64,000 nucleotides of DNA from assembly GCF_000251145.1 (NCBI RefSeq), contig NZ_AIDW01000019.1:186001-250000 (forward strand), given 5' to 3'. Of the stretch, positions 47,961 to 57,008 are shown piece after piece. A program made the translations under genes and the position numbers. Every line of letters starts with the position of its first letter. Position 1 is the stretch's first letter. The notes below the pieces were generated by a model that worked only from the letters and a program-made list of their open reading frames with translations, was not told where the DNA came from and did no database searches. The stretch comes from Sphingomonas sp. PAMC 26621 (GTDB taxonomy: Bacteria > Pseudomonadota > Alphaproteobacteria > Sphingomonadales > Sphingomonadaceae).

Positions 47961-50315
47961 TCAGCGGCGCGGCAACGTCACCGTGATCAGCGTGCCCTCA
48001 CCCGGCTCGGACACCAAGGCAATCGTCCCGCCATGCCCTTCGGCGAACTGCCGCGCGAGCGGCAAACCGAGCCCCAGCGCGCGCTCGCCGTTGCGCGTGA
48101 TGCCGGGCTGCCCGAACCGGTCGAACGCGCGCGCGACCATCTGCTGGCTCATCCCGATCCCGTCATCCGAAACGATCAGCCGTACCGCGCCCGCGGTCCC
48201 ATCGACATGCAGCAGGATCCGCCCGCCCTCGCGCGTTCCCGCGACCGCGTGGCGCAACAGATGCTCGATCATTTGCTGGAGCCGCCGCGCATCGCCGAAC
48301 ACATGCCCGATCGACGGCTGCAGCTCGACCGCGAAATCAAGCTTGCGCTTGGCGACGAGCGGCGCGACCGACGCGGCGGCGGCCTGCGCGGTGACGGTGA
48401 GGTCGACGTCGCGCTTGTCGAGCACCGCGGTCCCGCCTTCGGCCTGCGTCAGGTCGAGCACTTCGTCGACCAGCATCCCGAGCCGCTCGACCGATTCGAG
48501 GATCGCCTCGACATAGCCTTCCGCCGCCTTGCTGAGCTTCCCGGCATAGCCCTCGTTGAGCATTTCGGCGAACCCGCTGATCGACGTCAAAGGCGTGCGG
48601 AGTTCGTAGCTCATCGTCGCGACGAATGCGGTCTTGATCCGGTCCGCCGCCTCCAGCGCCTCGTTGCGGTCGCGCAGCGCGCGTTCGATCCGGCGGCTGT
48701 CCGAGATGTCGAGCATCGTGAACAGACCGTTGCCGTCCGGGAGCGGAACCGCGGCGAATTCATAATGGCGGCCATCGGCGAAGGCGACGCGCCCCGCGCG
48801 CTGCTGCCGCTCGACCGTCGCGGCGCGGACGAGGTCGCCGATGAGGGTCGACCGCGACGGGTTGGCAAGCTGTTTCGCGGCGGCCTCCGCCAGCACGTCG
48901 ACGCGCGGGTGCGTGGCGAGGAAGGCTTCCTCGAACCCCCACAGCGTACGGAACTTGTTGTTCCACAATTGCAGCCGTCCATCCGCCGCGAAGACGCCGA
49001 GCGCCTCGTACAGATTCTCGAACGTCGCGGTGCGGACGCGCAGCAGCGTGTCCCGCGCGCTGGCGAGCTGGACCTGCTCGGTACGATCCTCGAAGATCAA
49101 CAGCAGGCCACCGTCGGGCAAGGGCTGCGCCACGACGCGCAGATGGACCCCGCCGGGAATATGCCATTCCTCCTCGATCGCGCCCCCCGCCGCGAGGAAC
49201 CAGTCGCGCCGCTCTGCCTTCCAGCCGGGGAAGTCGCGCACTTCGGGGAGCCTGGACGCCTCGCGCATCCGCTCGAGCACGCGGTCGAACTCGGGGCGGT
49301 CCGCCAGCCATTCGGGCTTCATCGCGAAGATCCGGCGGAACGGCTGGTTGCAGAAGACGAGCGCCCGGTCCGCGCCGAACTGCACCACCGCCGCCGAGAC
49401 GCGATCGAGCATCGCGCGCTGCGCGTCGTCGAAGCGCTTGAGCTGCGCGCGCGCCTGTTCGAGATCCTCGATGTCGATCGCGAAGCCGGCGACCCCGCCG
49501 GTCGACAGCGGCGCGTCATATACCCGCAGCATCCGCCGCTCTCCGCGGATCGTCGCGGGGAGCGCCTGCGTCTGGATTGCCTGCGCATCGCGCGCGAGCA
49601 CCGCGCTCGCCAGCGGTCCGCCGACGCCCGACCCTTCGACCAGCTCAAGCCCGCGCTGGACGACGTCCTCGGGCGAGACGCCCTCGACCGCATCGACATA
49701 ATGCGAGTTGACCATCGCCAGCCGCAGGTCCGACCCGCGATACCACATCGGCATCGGCGCAGCCTGGATGATCCCGCTAAGTTCGTCATAATGCATCGTC
49801 GCATCGTCGACGGCGCGGCGCAGTCCGGCGATTTCCGCTTCGCTCTCCGTTGCGTCGAAGACCCAGAGGATCACGCCCCCGGAGATGCGCACGTCCCGCG
49901 CCGCGCGGCTGCCGCGGATCATCAGCGCGCGCGAGGAGCCCAGCGCGCGGATCGCACGCGAGAAGGCGCGACCGGATTTCTGCGCCGCCGCGACATCGCC
50001 CGCGAGCAACGCGAAGTCTTCGGGCGCAATGCCGCCGCCATGCACCGACAGATCGTTGAGATAGCGTGGCGGGCTCGCTAGGCCGAACCAGTCGGCAAGC
50101 CGCTCGGGACAATCGACCCGGCCATCCGCGCGGACGATCATCGCGAGCGCGGGGGCGGACGCCAGCATCGCGGACAGCCGCGCATTGTCGGCAAAGGTCG
50201 CCGCCGCCTCGCGGCGCGCACGCAAGCCCCGGTACAGGATCAGCGACGCTCCCGTCAGGAGCACCGCCAGCCCTACCCCGCTGAGCAGCAGCGAACTGTG
50301 CACCGACCCGATCAT
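47961..50315 (-). CDS. divL: DivL-type cell-cycle kinase with Tyr in place of the phospho-His
   Basis: 784 residues from MIGSVHSSLLLSG. An N-terminal membrane helix, several PAS-like domains (about 60-540), and a HisKA-HATPase core (about 555-784). The phosphoacceptor segment reads VATMSYELRTPL, with Tyr570 (codon at 48606-48608) where histidine kinases have His. ATPase motifs (DDGIGMSQQ, GLGLPLARQFAEGH) are intact. In Caulobacter DivL is a pole-localised pseudokinase that steers CckA through DivK. Order divL-tsaE-amgK-murU-addB-addA-trxA is shared with Caulobacter, apart from the ccdAB insertion, which supports the assignment. A longer start (50414) is possible. Confidence 0.9.
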   Translation of the reverse strand: MIGSVHSSLLLSGVGLAVLLTGASLILYRGLRARREAAATFADNARLSAMLASAPALAMIVRADGRVDCPERLADWFGLASPPRYLNDLSVHGGGIAPEDFALLAGDVAAAQKSGRAFSRAIRALGSSRALMIRGSRAARDVRISGGVILWVFDATESEAEIAGLRRAVDDATMHYDELSGIIQAAPMPMWYRGSDLRLAMVNSHYVDAVEGVSPEDVVQRGLELVEGSGVGGPLASAVLARDAQAIQTQALPATIRGERRMLRVYDAPLSTGGVAGFAIDIEDLEQARAQLKRFDDAQRAMLDRVSAAVVQFGADRALVFCNQPFRRIFAMKPEWLADRPEFDRVLERMREASRLPEVRDFPGWKAERRDWFLAAGGAIEEEWHIPGGVHLRVVAQPLPDGGLLLIFEDRTEQVQLASARDTLLRVRTATFENLYEALGVFAADGRLQLWNNKFRTLWGFEEAFLATHPRVDVLAEAAAKQLANPSRSTLIGDLVRAATVERQQRAGRVAFADGRHYEFAAVPLPDGNGLFTMLDISDSRRIERALRDRNEALEAADRIKTAFVATMSYELRTPLTSISGFAEMLNEGYAGKLSKAAEGYVEAILESVERLGMLVDEVLDLTQAEGGTAVLDKRDVDLTVTAQAAAASVAPLVAKRKLDFAVELQPSIGHVFGDARRLQQMIEHLLRHAVAGTREGGRILLHVDGTAGAVRLIVSDDGIGMSQQMVARAFDRFGQPGITRNGERALGLGLPLARQFAEGHGGTIALVSEPGEGTLITVTLPRR

Positions 50316-50421
50316 TCCGCCCCTTCGCGACGGCGCATCGCCCGTTCCTTCGCTATCCCACGCGCTACCACCGGTCCCGCCGCCTGGACAGAGGGTGCGG
50401 CCGATGTGCCGCACAGATCAA

Positions 50422-50450
50422 GAAAAAAGGCCCGGCAAACCGCCGGGCCT
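50422..50450 (-). terminator. Terminator of the TonB-dependent receptor gene
   Basis: On the minus strand GGCCCGGC and GCCGGGCC form an 8-bp stem with a 5-base loop and six T residues follow. It is 33 bases after the receptor stop and before the divL start. Confidence 0.88.
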
Positions 50451-50482
50451 TTCGTTCTTCCGCAAGGGTGCGAAAGCAAGTG

Positions 50483-53400
50483 TCAGAGCTTAACCGAAGC
50501 GCCGACGTACATGTAGCGCCCGACGTTGTCGTAGATCGCGCCACCGTCGCTGATGCCGAGCTGGCCGTACGGCGGCTTCTTGTCGGTCAGATTGTCGACG
50601 CCGCCATACAGCCGGAACTGCTTGTTGACTTCGACCGTCGCGCGGATCGCGTGATAGACGACCGACGGGAAGAAGGTCCGGTCCGCATAATAAGGATCGA
50701 GCGGGGCCACGCCGTAGGTGGTGAACGTCGATTCCCAGTCGGTGACCGTCTGCCGACCGATGTAGCGCAGCTGGTAACCGAGCGTGACGTTCTTGTGCGT
50801 GTAATCCGCCGACACGTTGAAGTTGTAGACCGGATCGCCGAGCTGCCCCTTGATCCGTGCCGGACGGTCCGGCGTGTCGAGATACGGATAGTCGGTGCGG
50901 GTATCGACATAGGTTCCGACGAACCGCAGCGCGAGCTTGTTCGAACCGTCGAACGCGTGGTTGTAGGCAACGTCCAGATCGAGCCCGCGCGCGTCGCGGG
51001 CCGAATAGTTGACCGTCGCCTGCAGCAGCGCCGGGCGCGCGAACGTGCCGTTGGCCTGGCGCGGATTGATCAGGCGGCAGAACTGGTTGTCGAGCGAGGT
51101 GCCGTCATAGCAGGCATCCAGGATCGTCTGCGCCCCGACCGCGCTGATGATGTTGCTGATCTTGACGTCATACCAGTCCGCCGTGATCGACAGGCCGGGC
51201 AGGTACCGCGGCTGGAAGATCGCACCGAAGGTCCAGCTGCGCGACGTTTCCGCCGACAGGTTGGGATTGCCGCCCGAGAGGAACTCGGTGCTGCCTGCGC
51301 GCGCGATATCGTTGACGAAGCCCGCCGGAACCCCCGCCGCCGCGCAATTCGCGACGCGCGTCGAGCGGCCCTTGGTGATGTAGTTCACATCGCAGGGATC
51401 GTTGAGCTGGTCGAAGTTTTGCGAGTTGGACGCGTACAGATCGCTCAACGTCGGTGCGCGGACCGAGCGCGAATAGTTCACCCGGAACTTCACGTCGCGG
51501 ATCGGCGCGTAGATGACGCCCGCGTTATAGGCGAACACCGTGCCCGTGGAGCCCTTGTAGTCGGCGACGCGACCTGCGCCGTTGACCGTCAATTCCTGTG
51601 CGAACGGCAGGTTCTTGAGCAGCGGCAGTTCGATTTCGCCGTACGCTTCCTTCACCTCGAACGACGGGGGCGCGAAATCGGGAATAGCGTTGAAGAACGT
51701 GTCACCGCCCTTGATCGTATCGTCATACGCCTGGAACGCGGTCTCGCGACGATACTCGCCGCCGATCGCGAACTTGACCGGTCCGCCCGGCAGCTCGAAC
51801 AGCTGCGAGCTGTCGCCGACGAGGTTGGCGTTGATGTCGAGTTCGGTCGCCTTCGAACGGCTGGTCGAGGTGGTGTTGACGTAGTTCAGCGCAGCCTGGC
51901 TGGGCGCGCCGTCGCCAAACAGGTTGATCGGAACGCAGCTAGGATCGGTCACCGAGGCCTGATTCACGCGGCAGACGATCTGCCCCGCGCCGTTGCGCAC
52001 GGCATCCGCAGCCTTCTGGAAGCGCGATTCGATGCGGTTGTTGTAGAAGACCGAATTGCTGTGGAATTCGCCGTAGTTCACCGAGACGTCGTACTTCCAG
52101 TCGTCGTTGAACGTCCCTTCGACCCCGCCGACGAACCGGTACGTATCACGCCGATCGAACTCGTCGCGCGTTCCAAGGTCGTTGTTGTTGCGGTTGAGGC
52201 GGAAGAAGGTCGCGCCCGCCGGCAGCTGCGACCGGATCGTCGCCGCGGCGCCGGGCTGGAGGTAGGCGTTATCGAAGAAGATCGGCACACCCGATCCGAG
52301 ATACGTCCCCGCATCCGCACCGGCGCCCTGCTCGCCGCCCTGGCCGAACGTCGGCGTTCCCTGGCTGAAGGCATCGACGCGCACGAACTTCGCTTCGATG
52401 AACGGCTTGAACGCTTCGGACACGTCGAAGTGACCGATGACGTTGGCGACATACCGCTGAAGCGAGGGGTTCAGCGTACCACGGTCGTTGAGGATCCCCC
52501 CGGAGCCGCCCTGGTTGTTGTTGCTGCCCGCCGGACGGAAATCGCGCCCGTAGTTATACTCGGACAGGCTGCCGTCGCTGTTGAACCCGTAGATCCGCGG
52601 GAAACCGTTAGCGAGGCACGCCGCCGCAACGCCGCCCGAACAGTTGCGCAGGCTGGTCCCGTTATAGGCGACGAAGTTGCCGCCATTGTCATAGCCGTAG
52701 CTATGGACGCCGGACAGGAAAGTGCGGTCGGGGACGGTGTTGTCGAGCGACGGATTGTCGACCTGCTGGAACTGGTTACGGCCGGTGAACGCGCCGGTCA
52801 GGTCGCCGCGGTCCGCAAAGGTGACCAGCTCAGTGTTGTTGTATTCGAGGTTGAGCGCGATGTTGCCGCGCCCGTCCGCGAAGTTCTGGCCGAACGTCCC
52901 CGAGATGCGCTGCGTCCCCTTGCCGCCGCGGTCGGTAAGACCCGCCTGCGCGTTGAGGGACGCACCGCTGAAGTTCCGCTTGAGCACGAAGTTGACGACG
53001 CCCGCCATCGCGTCCGACCCGTAAACCGCCGAGCTGCCGCCGGTGACGACGTCGACGCGGTCGAGCAGGTCGGTCGGGATCGTGTTGGTGTCGACTAGGA
53101 AGTCGCCGGCCGAAGACGTGATGTGACGGCGGCCGTTGACCAGCACCAGCGTACGCGTGACCCCAAGGCCGCGCAGATCGAGGTAGTTGACCCCGGTCGT
53201 GCCGATGAACTGCGTCGAGTTTGCCTGGCTGTAGGTCGAGCGGATCGATGGCAGGTCGTTGAGCACGTCGCCGACCGAGATCGACCCGGTGCGCGTCAGT
53301 TCGGCGGCGGTCAGCGTCGTGACCGGGATGGTCGAATCGAGCGTCGGGCGTGCGATGCGCGAGCCGGTGACGACGATATCGGCAGGCGCTGCTGCCGGGG

Positions 53401-53644
53401 CCGCATCGGCGGGCGTGGCATCGGCCGCGACCGGTGCGCCCTGCGGCGTCGTCGGCTGCCCGGGGGTCGCCGGGTTGGTCTGGTACGGCGCCTGCTCGGT
53501 CGGAAGCGCGGGCGTTGCCGGCCCCTGCTGCGTCTGCGGCGCGCTGACGGGCGCGGCGGTCTGTGCGAAGGCTGGCGCTGCCCCGGCGGCGCACAGGGCG
53601 AGCACGGACGTCTGCAGCAAGACGGAAGAAGTACGGAGACGCAT
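50483..53644 (-). CDS. TonB-dependent outer-membrane receptor
   Basis: 1053 residues from MRLRTSSVLLQTSVLALCAA (signal peptide, cut near AFA/QTAAP). A proline/alanine/glutamine-rich spacer of about 70 residues precedes the plug domain (ADIVVTGSRIARPTLDSTIP, LVNGRRHITSSAG, VVTGGSSAVYGSDAMAGVVN). The beta-barrel ends YMYVGASVKL. The substrate is unknown; no adjacent transport or sugar-degradation genes help. It shares the large-barrel type common in sphingomonads for carbohydrate or siderophore uptake. An upstream ATG (53719) would put the signal peptide inside the protein. Confidence 0.95.
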   Translation of the reverse strand: MRLRTSSVLLQTSVLALCAAGAAPAFAQTAAPVSAPQTQQGPATPALPTEQAPYQTNPATPGQPTTPQGAPVAADATPADAAPAAAPADIVVTGSRIARPTLDSTIPVTTLTAAELTRTGSISVGDVLNDLPSIRSTYSQANSTQFIGTTGVNYLDLRGLGVTRTLVLVNGRRHITSSAGDFLVDTNTIPTDLLDRVDVVTGGSSAVYGSDAMAGVVNFVLKRNFSGASLNAQAGLTDRGGKGTQRISGTFGQNFADGRGNIALNLEYNNTELVTFADRGDLTGAFTGRNQFQQVDNPSLDNTVPDRTFLSGVHSYGYDNGGNFVAYNGTSLRNCSGGVAAACLANGFPRIYGFNSDGSLSEYNYGRDFRPAGSNNNQGGSGGILNDRGTLNPSLQRYVANVIGHFDVSEAFKPFIEAKFVRVDAFSQGTPTFGQGGEQGAGADAGTYLGSGVPIFFDNAYLQPGAAATIRSQLPAGATFFRLNRNNNDLGTRDEFDRRDTYRFVGGVEGTFNDDWKYDVSVNYGEFHSNSVFYNNRIESRFQKAADAVRNGAGQIVCRVNQASVTDPSCVPINLFGDGAPSQAALNYVNTTSTSRSKATELDINANLVGDSSQLFELPGGPVKFAIGGEYRRETAFQAYDDTIKGGDTFFNAIPDFAPPSFEVKEAYGEIELPLLKNLPFAQELTVNGAGRVADYKGSTGTVFAYNAGVIYAPIRDVKFRVNYSRSVRAPTLSDLYASNSQNFDQLNDPCDVNYITKGRSTRVANCAAAGVPAGFVNDIARAGSTEFLSGGNPNLSAETSRSWTFGAIFQPRYLPGLSITADWYDVKISNIISAVGAQTILDACYDGTSLDNQFCRLINPRQANGTFARPALLQATVNYSARDARGLDLDVAYNHAFDGSNKLALRFVGTYVDTRTDYPYLDTPDRPARIKGQLGDPVYNFNVSADYTHKNVTLGYQLRYIGRQTVTDWESTFTTYGVAPLDPYYADRTFFPSVVYHAIRATVEVNKQFRLYGGVDNLTDKKPPYGQLGISDGGAIYDNVGRYMYVGASVKL

Positions 53645-53785
53645 CACAAGCCCTTTGAAAATACTCGCCCCCCGGCGGGGCCTGTCTGCGGGCAAGAAGA
53701 CAGGATGGAAACGATGCATTTACGAATGTGACGTGTTTGTTAGGATATGTTGCAGTGATGCAACAATCTGTTTCTTCAGCGTAAC

Positions 53786-53814
53786 AAAAAGGCGGCAAGC
53801 TCTCGCTTGCCGCC
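53786..53814 (-). terminator. Terminator of ahcY
   Basis: On the minus strand GGCGGCAAGC and its complement form a 10-bp stem with a 4-base loop, followed by five T residues. It lies 35 bases after the ahcY stop. Confidence 0.92.
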
Positions 53815-53848
53815 AGAATGGTCATTCGAAAGAATGAAACAGGTTACA

Positions 53849-55264
53849 TCAGTAACGATAATGGTCGGGCTTGAACGGACCCTCGACCGGCACGCCAATA
53901 TAGTCGGCCTGCTTCTTGGTCAGCTGGGTCATCTTCACGCCAAGCTTCTCGAGATGCAGCGCCGCAACCTTCTCGTCGAGGTGCTTGGGCAGGACGTAGA
54001 CGTCGTTCTTATACTGCTCGGGGTTGGTGAACAGCTCGATCTGCGCCAGCGTCTGGTTGGTGAAGCTCGCCGACATCACGAACGACGGATGCCCCGTAGC
54101 ATTACCCAGGTTAACAAGGCGACCCTTCGACAGGATGATGATCTGCTTGCCGTCGTCGAACTCGACGAGATCGACCTGCGGCTTCACTTCGGTCCACTTG
54201 TAGTTCGACAGCGCCGAAATCTGGATCTCGGAGTCGAAGTGGCCGATGTTGCAGACGATCGCCATGTTCTTCATGCCGCGCATGTGGTCGGCGGTGATGA
54301 CGTCGGCGTTGCCGGTCGCGGTCACGAAGATGTCGGCGCGGGTTACGGCCTCTTCCATCGTCACGACCTCGAAGCCCTCCATCGCCGCCTGCAGCGCGCA
54401 GATCGGATCGACTTCGGTCACGAGCACGCGTGCGCCGCCGTTGCGGAGCGACTGCGCCGAGCCCTTGCCGACGTCACCGAAGCCCGCGACGGTCGCGACC
54501 TTGCCGGCGAGCATCACGTCGGTGCCGCGACGGATCGCGTCGACCAGCGATTCCTTGCAGCCGTACAGGTTGTCGAACTTCGACTTGGTCACGCTGTCGT
54601 TGACGTTGATCGCGGGGAACGGCAGCTCGCCCTTCTTGGCGATCGCATACAGGCGATGAACACCGGTCGTGGTCTCTTCCGACACGCCCTTGATGTTCTT
54701 GACGGTGTCGGTGAGGTAGCCGGGCTTCTTCGCGATGAACGCCTTGACGGCGCGCTGCATCTCGACTTCTTCCTCATTCTCGGGCTCGCCGAACGAATGG
54801 CCGGCCTCGAGCTTGGCACCCCAGAGCGCGAACGCGGTGGCATCGCCGCCATCGTCGAGGATCATGTTGCAGGTCTGGCCGTCGCCATTGTCCCAGTCGA
54901 AGATCTTGCCGACATAGTCCCAATAGTCCGCGAGGCTCTCGCCCTTGATCGCGAACACCGGCACGCCCGACGCGGCGATCGCGGCAGCGGCATGGTCCTG
55001 CGTCGAGAAGATGTTGCACGTCGCCCAGCGGACGTCGGCACCGAGCGCGGTCAGCGTCTCGATGAGCACAGCGGTCTGGATCGTCATGTGGAGCGAACCG
55101 GTGATGCGCGCGCCCTTGAGCGGCTGCGAAGCGCCGAATTCCTCGCGGAGCGCCATCAGGCCGGGCATCTCGGTCTCGGCGATGTTGATTTCTGCGCGAC
55201 CGAAATCGGCTAGGCTGATGTCTGCGACGACATAGTCGGTCGGCTTGTCGAGAACGGTGGCCAC
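53849..55264 (-). CDS. ahcY: Adenosylhomocysteinase
   Basis: 471 residues from a GTG at 55264 with GGAG upstream. The NAD-binding loop reads [16 protein letters not shown], and conserved segments include [33 protein letters not shown] and [20 protein letters not shown]; the C-terminal KPDHYRY is the family ending. It splits S-adenosylhomocysteine to adenosine and homocysteine, keeping methylation running. A perfect palindrome upstream (55324-55343) is a likely operator. Confidence 0.97.
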   Translation of the reverse strand: MATVLDKPTDYVVADISLADFGRAEINIAETEMPGLMALREEFGASQPLKGARITGSLHMTIQTAVLIETLTALGADVRWATCNIFSTQDHAAAAIAASGVPVFAIKGESLADYWDYVGKIFDWDNGDGQTCNMILDDGGDATAFALWGAKLEAGHSFGEPENEEEVEMQRAVKAFIAKKPGYLTDTVKNIKGVSEETTTGVHRLYAIAKKGELPFPAINVNDSVTKSKFDNLYGCKESLVDAIRRGTDVMLAGKVATVAGFGDVGKGSAQSLRNGGARVLVTEVDPICALQAAMEGFEVVTMEEAVTRADIFVTATGNADVITADHMRGMKNMAIVCNIGHFDSEIQISALSNYKWTEVKPQVDLVEFDDGKQIIILSKGRLVNLGNATGHPSFVMSASFTNQTLAQIELFTNPEQYKNDVYVLPKHLDEKVAALHLEKLGVKMTQLTKKQADYIGVPVEGPFKPDHYRY

Positions 55265-55323
55265 GGGGCATCTCCGGTTTGGTTGATGCTCGCGCCTTTA
55301 ATCCCGAATGATGCCCGGATCAA

Positions 55324-55343
55324 ATATAAAGATGTCTTTATAT
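55324..55343. promoter_or_regulatory. Palindromic operator candidate upstream of ahcY
   Basis: ATATAAAGA and TCTTTATAT form a perfect 9+9 inverted repeat with a 2-base centre, 60 bases before the ahcY GTG. It stands out from GC-rich surroundings. The shape resembles ArsR-family sites such as those of SahR/SamR-type methionine-cycle regulators; that match is from memory and no such regulator gene is in the window. Confidence 0.65.
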
Positions 55344-55394
55344 GTGCTCCACCTGTTGCGGGTCGGATCGCACGGATCGCCGCGGGTCGCGGCG

Positions 55395-55958
55395 TCAGGC
55401 GGTCCCGGCCCCGCTTGCGAGCAGACGCGGATCAATCCCCGCCCCGCCGAACGCGCGCTCCCACCGGCGGGCCGCATCCGCGTCGTACAGGATCGAGAGA
55501 TCGCCTGGCGTGCTGAACCAGCCGTGCCGCGTCATTTCCGAATCGACCTGCCCAGGCCCCCAGCCGGCATAGCCGAGCGCGACGATCCAGCGCGACGGTC
55601 CGGTCCCCGCCGCAATCGCGCGGAGGACGTCCGTCGTCCCCGACAAGGCCCATAGGTTCGCAACCCCGACCGTATCCTGCCCGCCCCAGTCCTGGCTATG
55701 AACGACGAAGCCCCGCCGTGGCTCGACCGGACCACCGATGTGCACGGCGGCGTTGGGCGCGACGCCGGGGTCGATCTCGAGCTGCTCCAGCACCGCGTGC
55801 AGCCCGACCCCGGGCAAGGTCGCGCCGATCCCGATCCCGAGCGCCCCTTCCTCGTCATGCGCGCACATCGCGATGATCGCGCGCGCGAAACGGGTATCCC
55901 CGATCCCGGGCATCGCCAGCAGGAACTGGCCGGTCAGATATGTCGTCGACTCCATCAT
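55395..55958 (-). CDS. YqgE/AlgH family protein
   Basis: 187 residues. Family hallmarks: TTYLTGQFLLAMPGIGDTRF at the start, IGIGATLPG, HIGGPVEPRRGFVVHSQDWG and ALGYAGWGPGQVDSEM. The AlgH/YqgE family has a unique fold; its role in transcription or redox control is unsettled. Two adjacent start ATGs are possible. Confidence 0.93.
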   Translation of the reverse strand: MMESTTYLTGQFLLAMPGIGDTRFARAIIAMCAHDEEGALGIGIGATLPGVGLHAVLEQLEIDPGVAPNAAVHIGGPVEPRRGFVVHSQDWGGQDTVGVANLWALSGTTDVLRAIAAGTGPSRWIVALGYAGWGPGQVDSEMTRHGWFSTPGDLSILYDADAARRWERAFGGAGIDPRLLASGAGTA

Positions 55959-56078
55959 CCGGTATCATAGGCGTGCTCCGGCATGGTCGCCACGCTTGAA
56001 TTTTGCCGGCGTTCGGACGACGTACCGGCCTGCCGCTCCCCAATCCCGTGTCGGAGCGGCGGCATCAGGAGATTCCCC

Positions 56079-56558
56079 ATGACGATCACCGTCGGCGACC
56101 GCGTCCCCACCACCATGCTCACCAAGGTCACGCCCGATGGCCCCGATCAGGTCAGCTCGGACGATTTCTTCAAGGGCCGCAAGGTCGCGCTCGTCGCGGT
56201 TCCCGGCGCGTTCACGCCGACCTGCTCGGCGCGCCACCTCCCCGGTTTCGTCGACAAGGCTGCCGACCTGAAGGCCAAGGGCATCGACGAGATCGCCTTC
56301 ACCTCGGTCAACGACGCGTTCGTCATGGGCGCCTGGGGCAAGGCTAGCGACGCGGGTGCCATCACGATGCTCGCGGACGGCAATGCCGATTTCGCCAAGG
56401 CGGTCGGCCTGACCTTCGACGGCTCGAAGTTCGGCATGGGCGAGCGCAGCCAGCGCTATTCGATGCTGGTCAACGACGGTGTCGTCGAGCAGCTCAATGT
56501 CGAGGCCCCCGGTGAATTCAAGGTTTCGTCGGCCGAACATCTGCTGAGTGAAATCTAA
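56079..56558 (+). CDS. Peroxiredoxin, Prx5 type
   Basis: 159 residues with the peroxidatic cysteine in VPGAFTPTCSARHLPGF, the usual PxxxTxxC pattern, and the Prx5-specific SVNDAFVMGAWGKA. No fused glutaredoxin domain. It reduces hydrogen peroxide and organic hydroperoxides. The ATG has GGAG eight bases upstream. A hairpin follows the gene. Confidence 0.95.
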   Translation: MTITVGDRVPTTMLTKVTPDGPDQVSSDDFFKGRKVALVAVPGAFTPTCSARHLPGFVDKAADLKAKGIDEIAFTSVNDAFVMGAWGKASDAGAITMLADGNADFAKAVGLTFDGSKFGMGERSQRYSMLVNDGVVEQLNVEAPGEFKVSSAEHLLSEI

Positions 56559-56570
56559 GGTACGACGAAC

Positions 56571-56614
56571 CGAGTGCGGCGGCGGAACACCGGTCGCCGC
56601 ACTTCGTTTCTTTC
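56571..56614 (+). terminator. Possible terminator after the peroxiredoxin gene
   Basis: AGTGCGGCG and CGCCGCACT pair as a 9-bp stem with a 13-base loop, followed by TCGTTTCTTT. The tail is mixed, so termination may be incomplete. Confidence 0.5.
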
Positions 56615-56646
56615 GCGTAACACGTTTCACGCGAAGGGAGATTATC

Positions 56647-56895
56647 ATGACCGATGCTATCAAGCAGGCCACCGATACCGTGCAGGATCTTGGCGACAAG
56701 GCCGCGTCCGAAGCGAAGAAGGTGGTCGATCCGTCGATCCTGACGCAGGCGCAGGAAGCGGTCACCGACGCGTTCAACGCGACCGTCACCGCCGTGAAGG
56801 AACATCCGGTTGCAGCAGCCGCGATCGCGACGGGTGCAGCGGCCGCGGTGGCCGGCACGGTGATCGGTGTGAAGAAATTGCGCGAAGGCGAATAA
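56647..56895 (+). CDS. Small ElaB/DUF883-like membrane-anchored protein
   Basis: 82 residues. An amphipathic N-terminal region (TDAIKQATDTVQDLGDKAAS) is followed by a C-terminal hydrophobic helix (AAAAIATGAAAAVAGTVIG) and a basic end. This is the pattern of ElaB/YqjD/DUF883 ribosome-associated or stress proteins, but similarity is too short to be sure. Confidence 0.65.
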   Translation: MTDAIKQATDTVQDLGDKAASEAKKVVDPSILTQAQEAVTDAFNATVTAVKEHPVAAAAIATGAAAAVAGTVIGVKKLREGE

Positions 56896-57008
56896 TCCTT
56901 TCCCGTCACCCCGGCCATGGTCGGGGTGGCGGCTATTCCCCTTCTCCGCGGCCCGGTCTTGCCCCACCCGGTCTTGCCAGTGTAACGATCCGCCTTTAAC
57001 CGCTGACC

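Noticed and set aside
50468-53098. An 876-codon plus-strand frame opposite the TonB-dependent receptor
   Set aside because: Shadow frame; the barrel protein on the minus strand has signal peptide, plug and barrel.
55265-55394. A SAH riboswitch upstream of ahcY
   Set aside because: I could not fold the expected pseudoknot in the 60-130 base leader; the palindrome explains the signal better as a protein operator.
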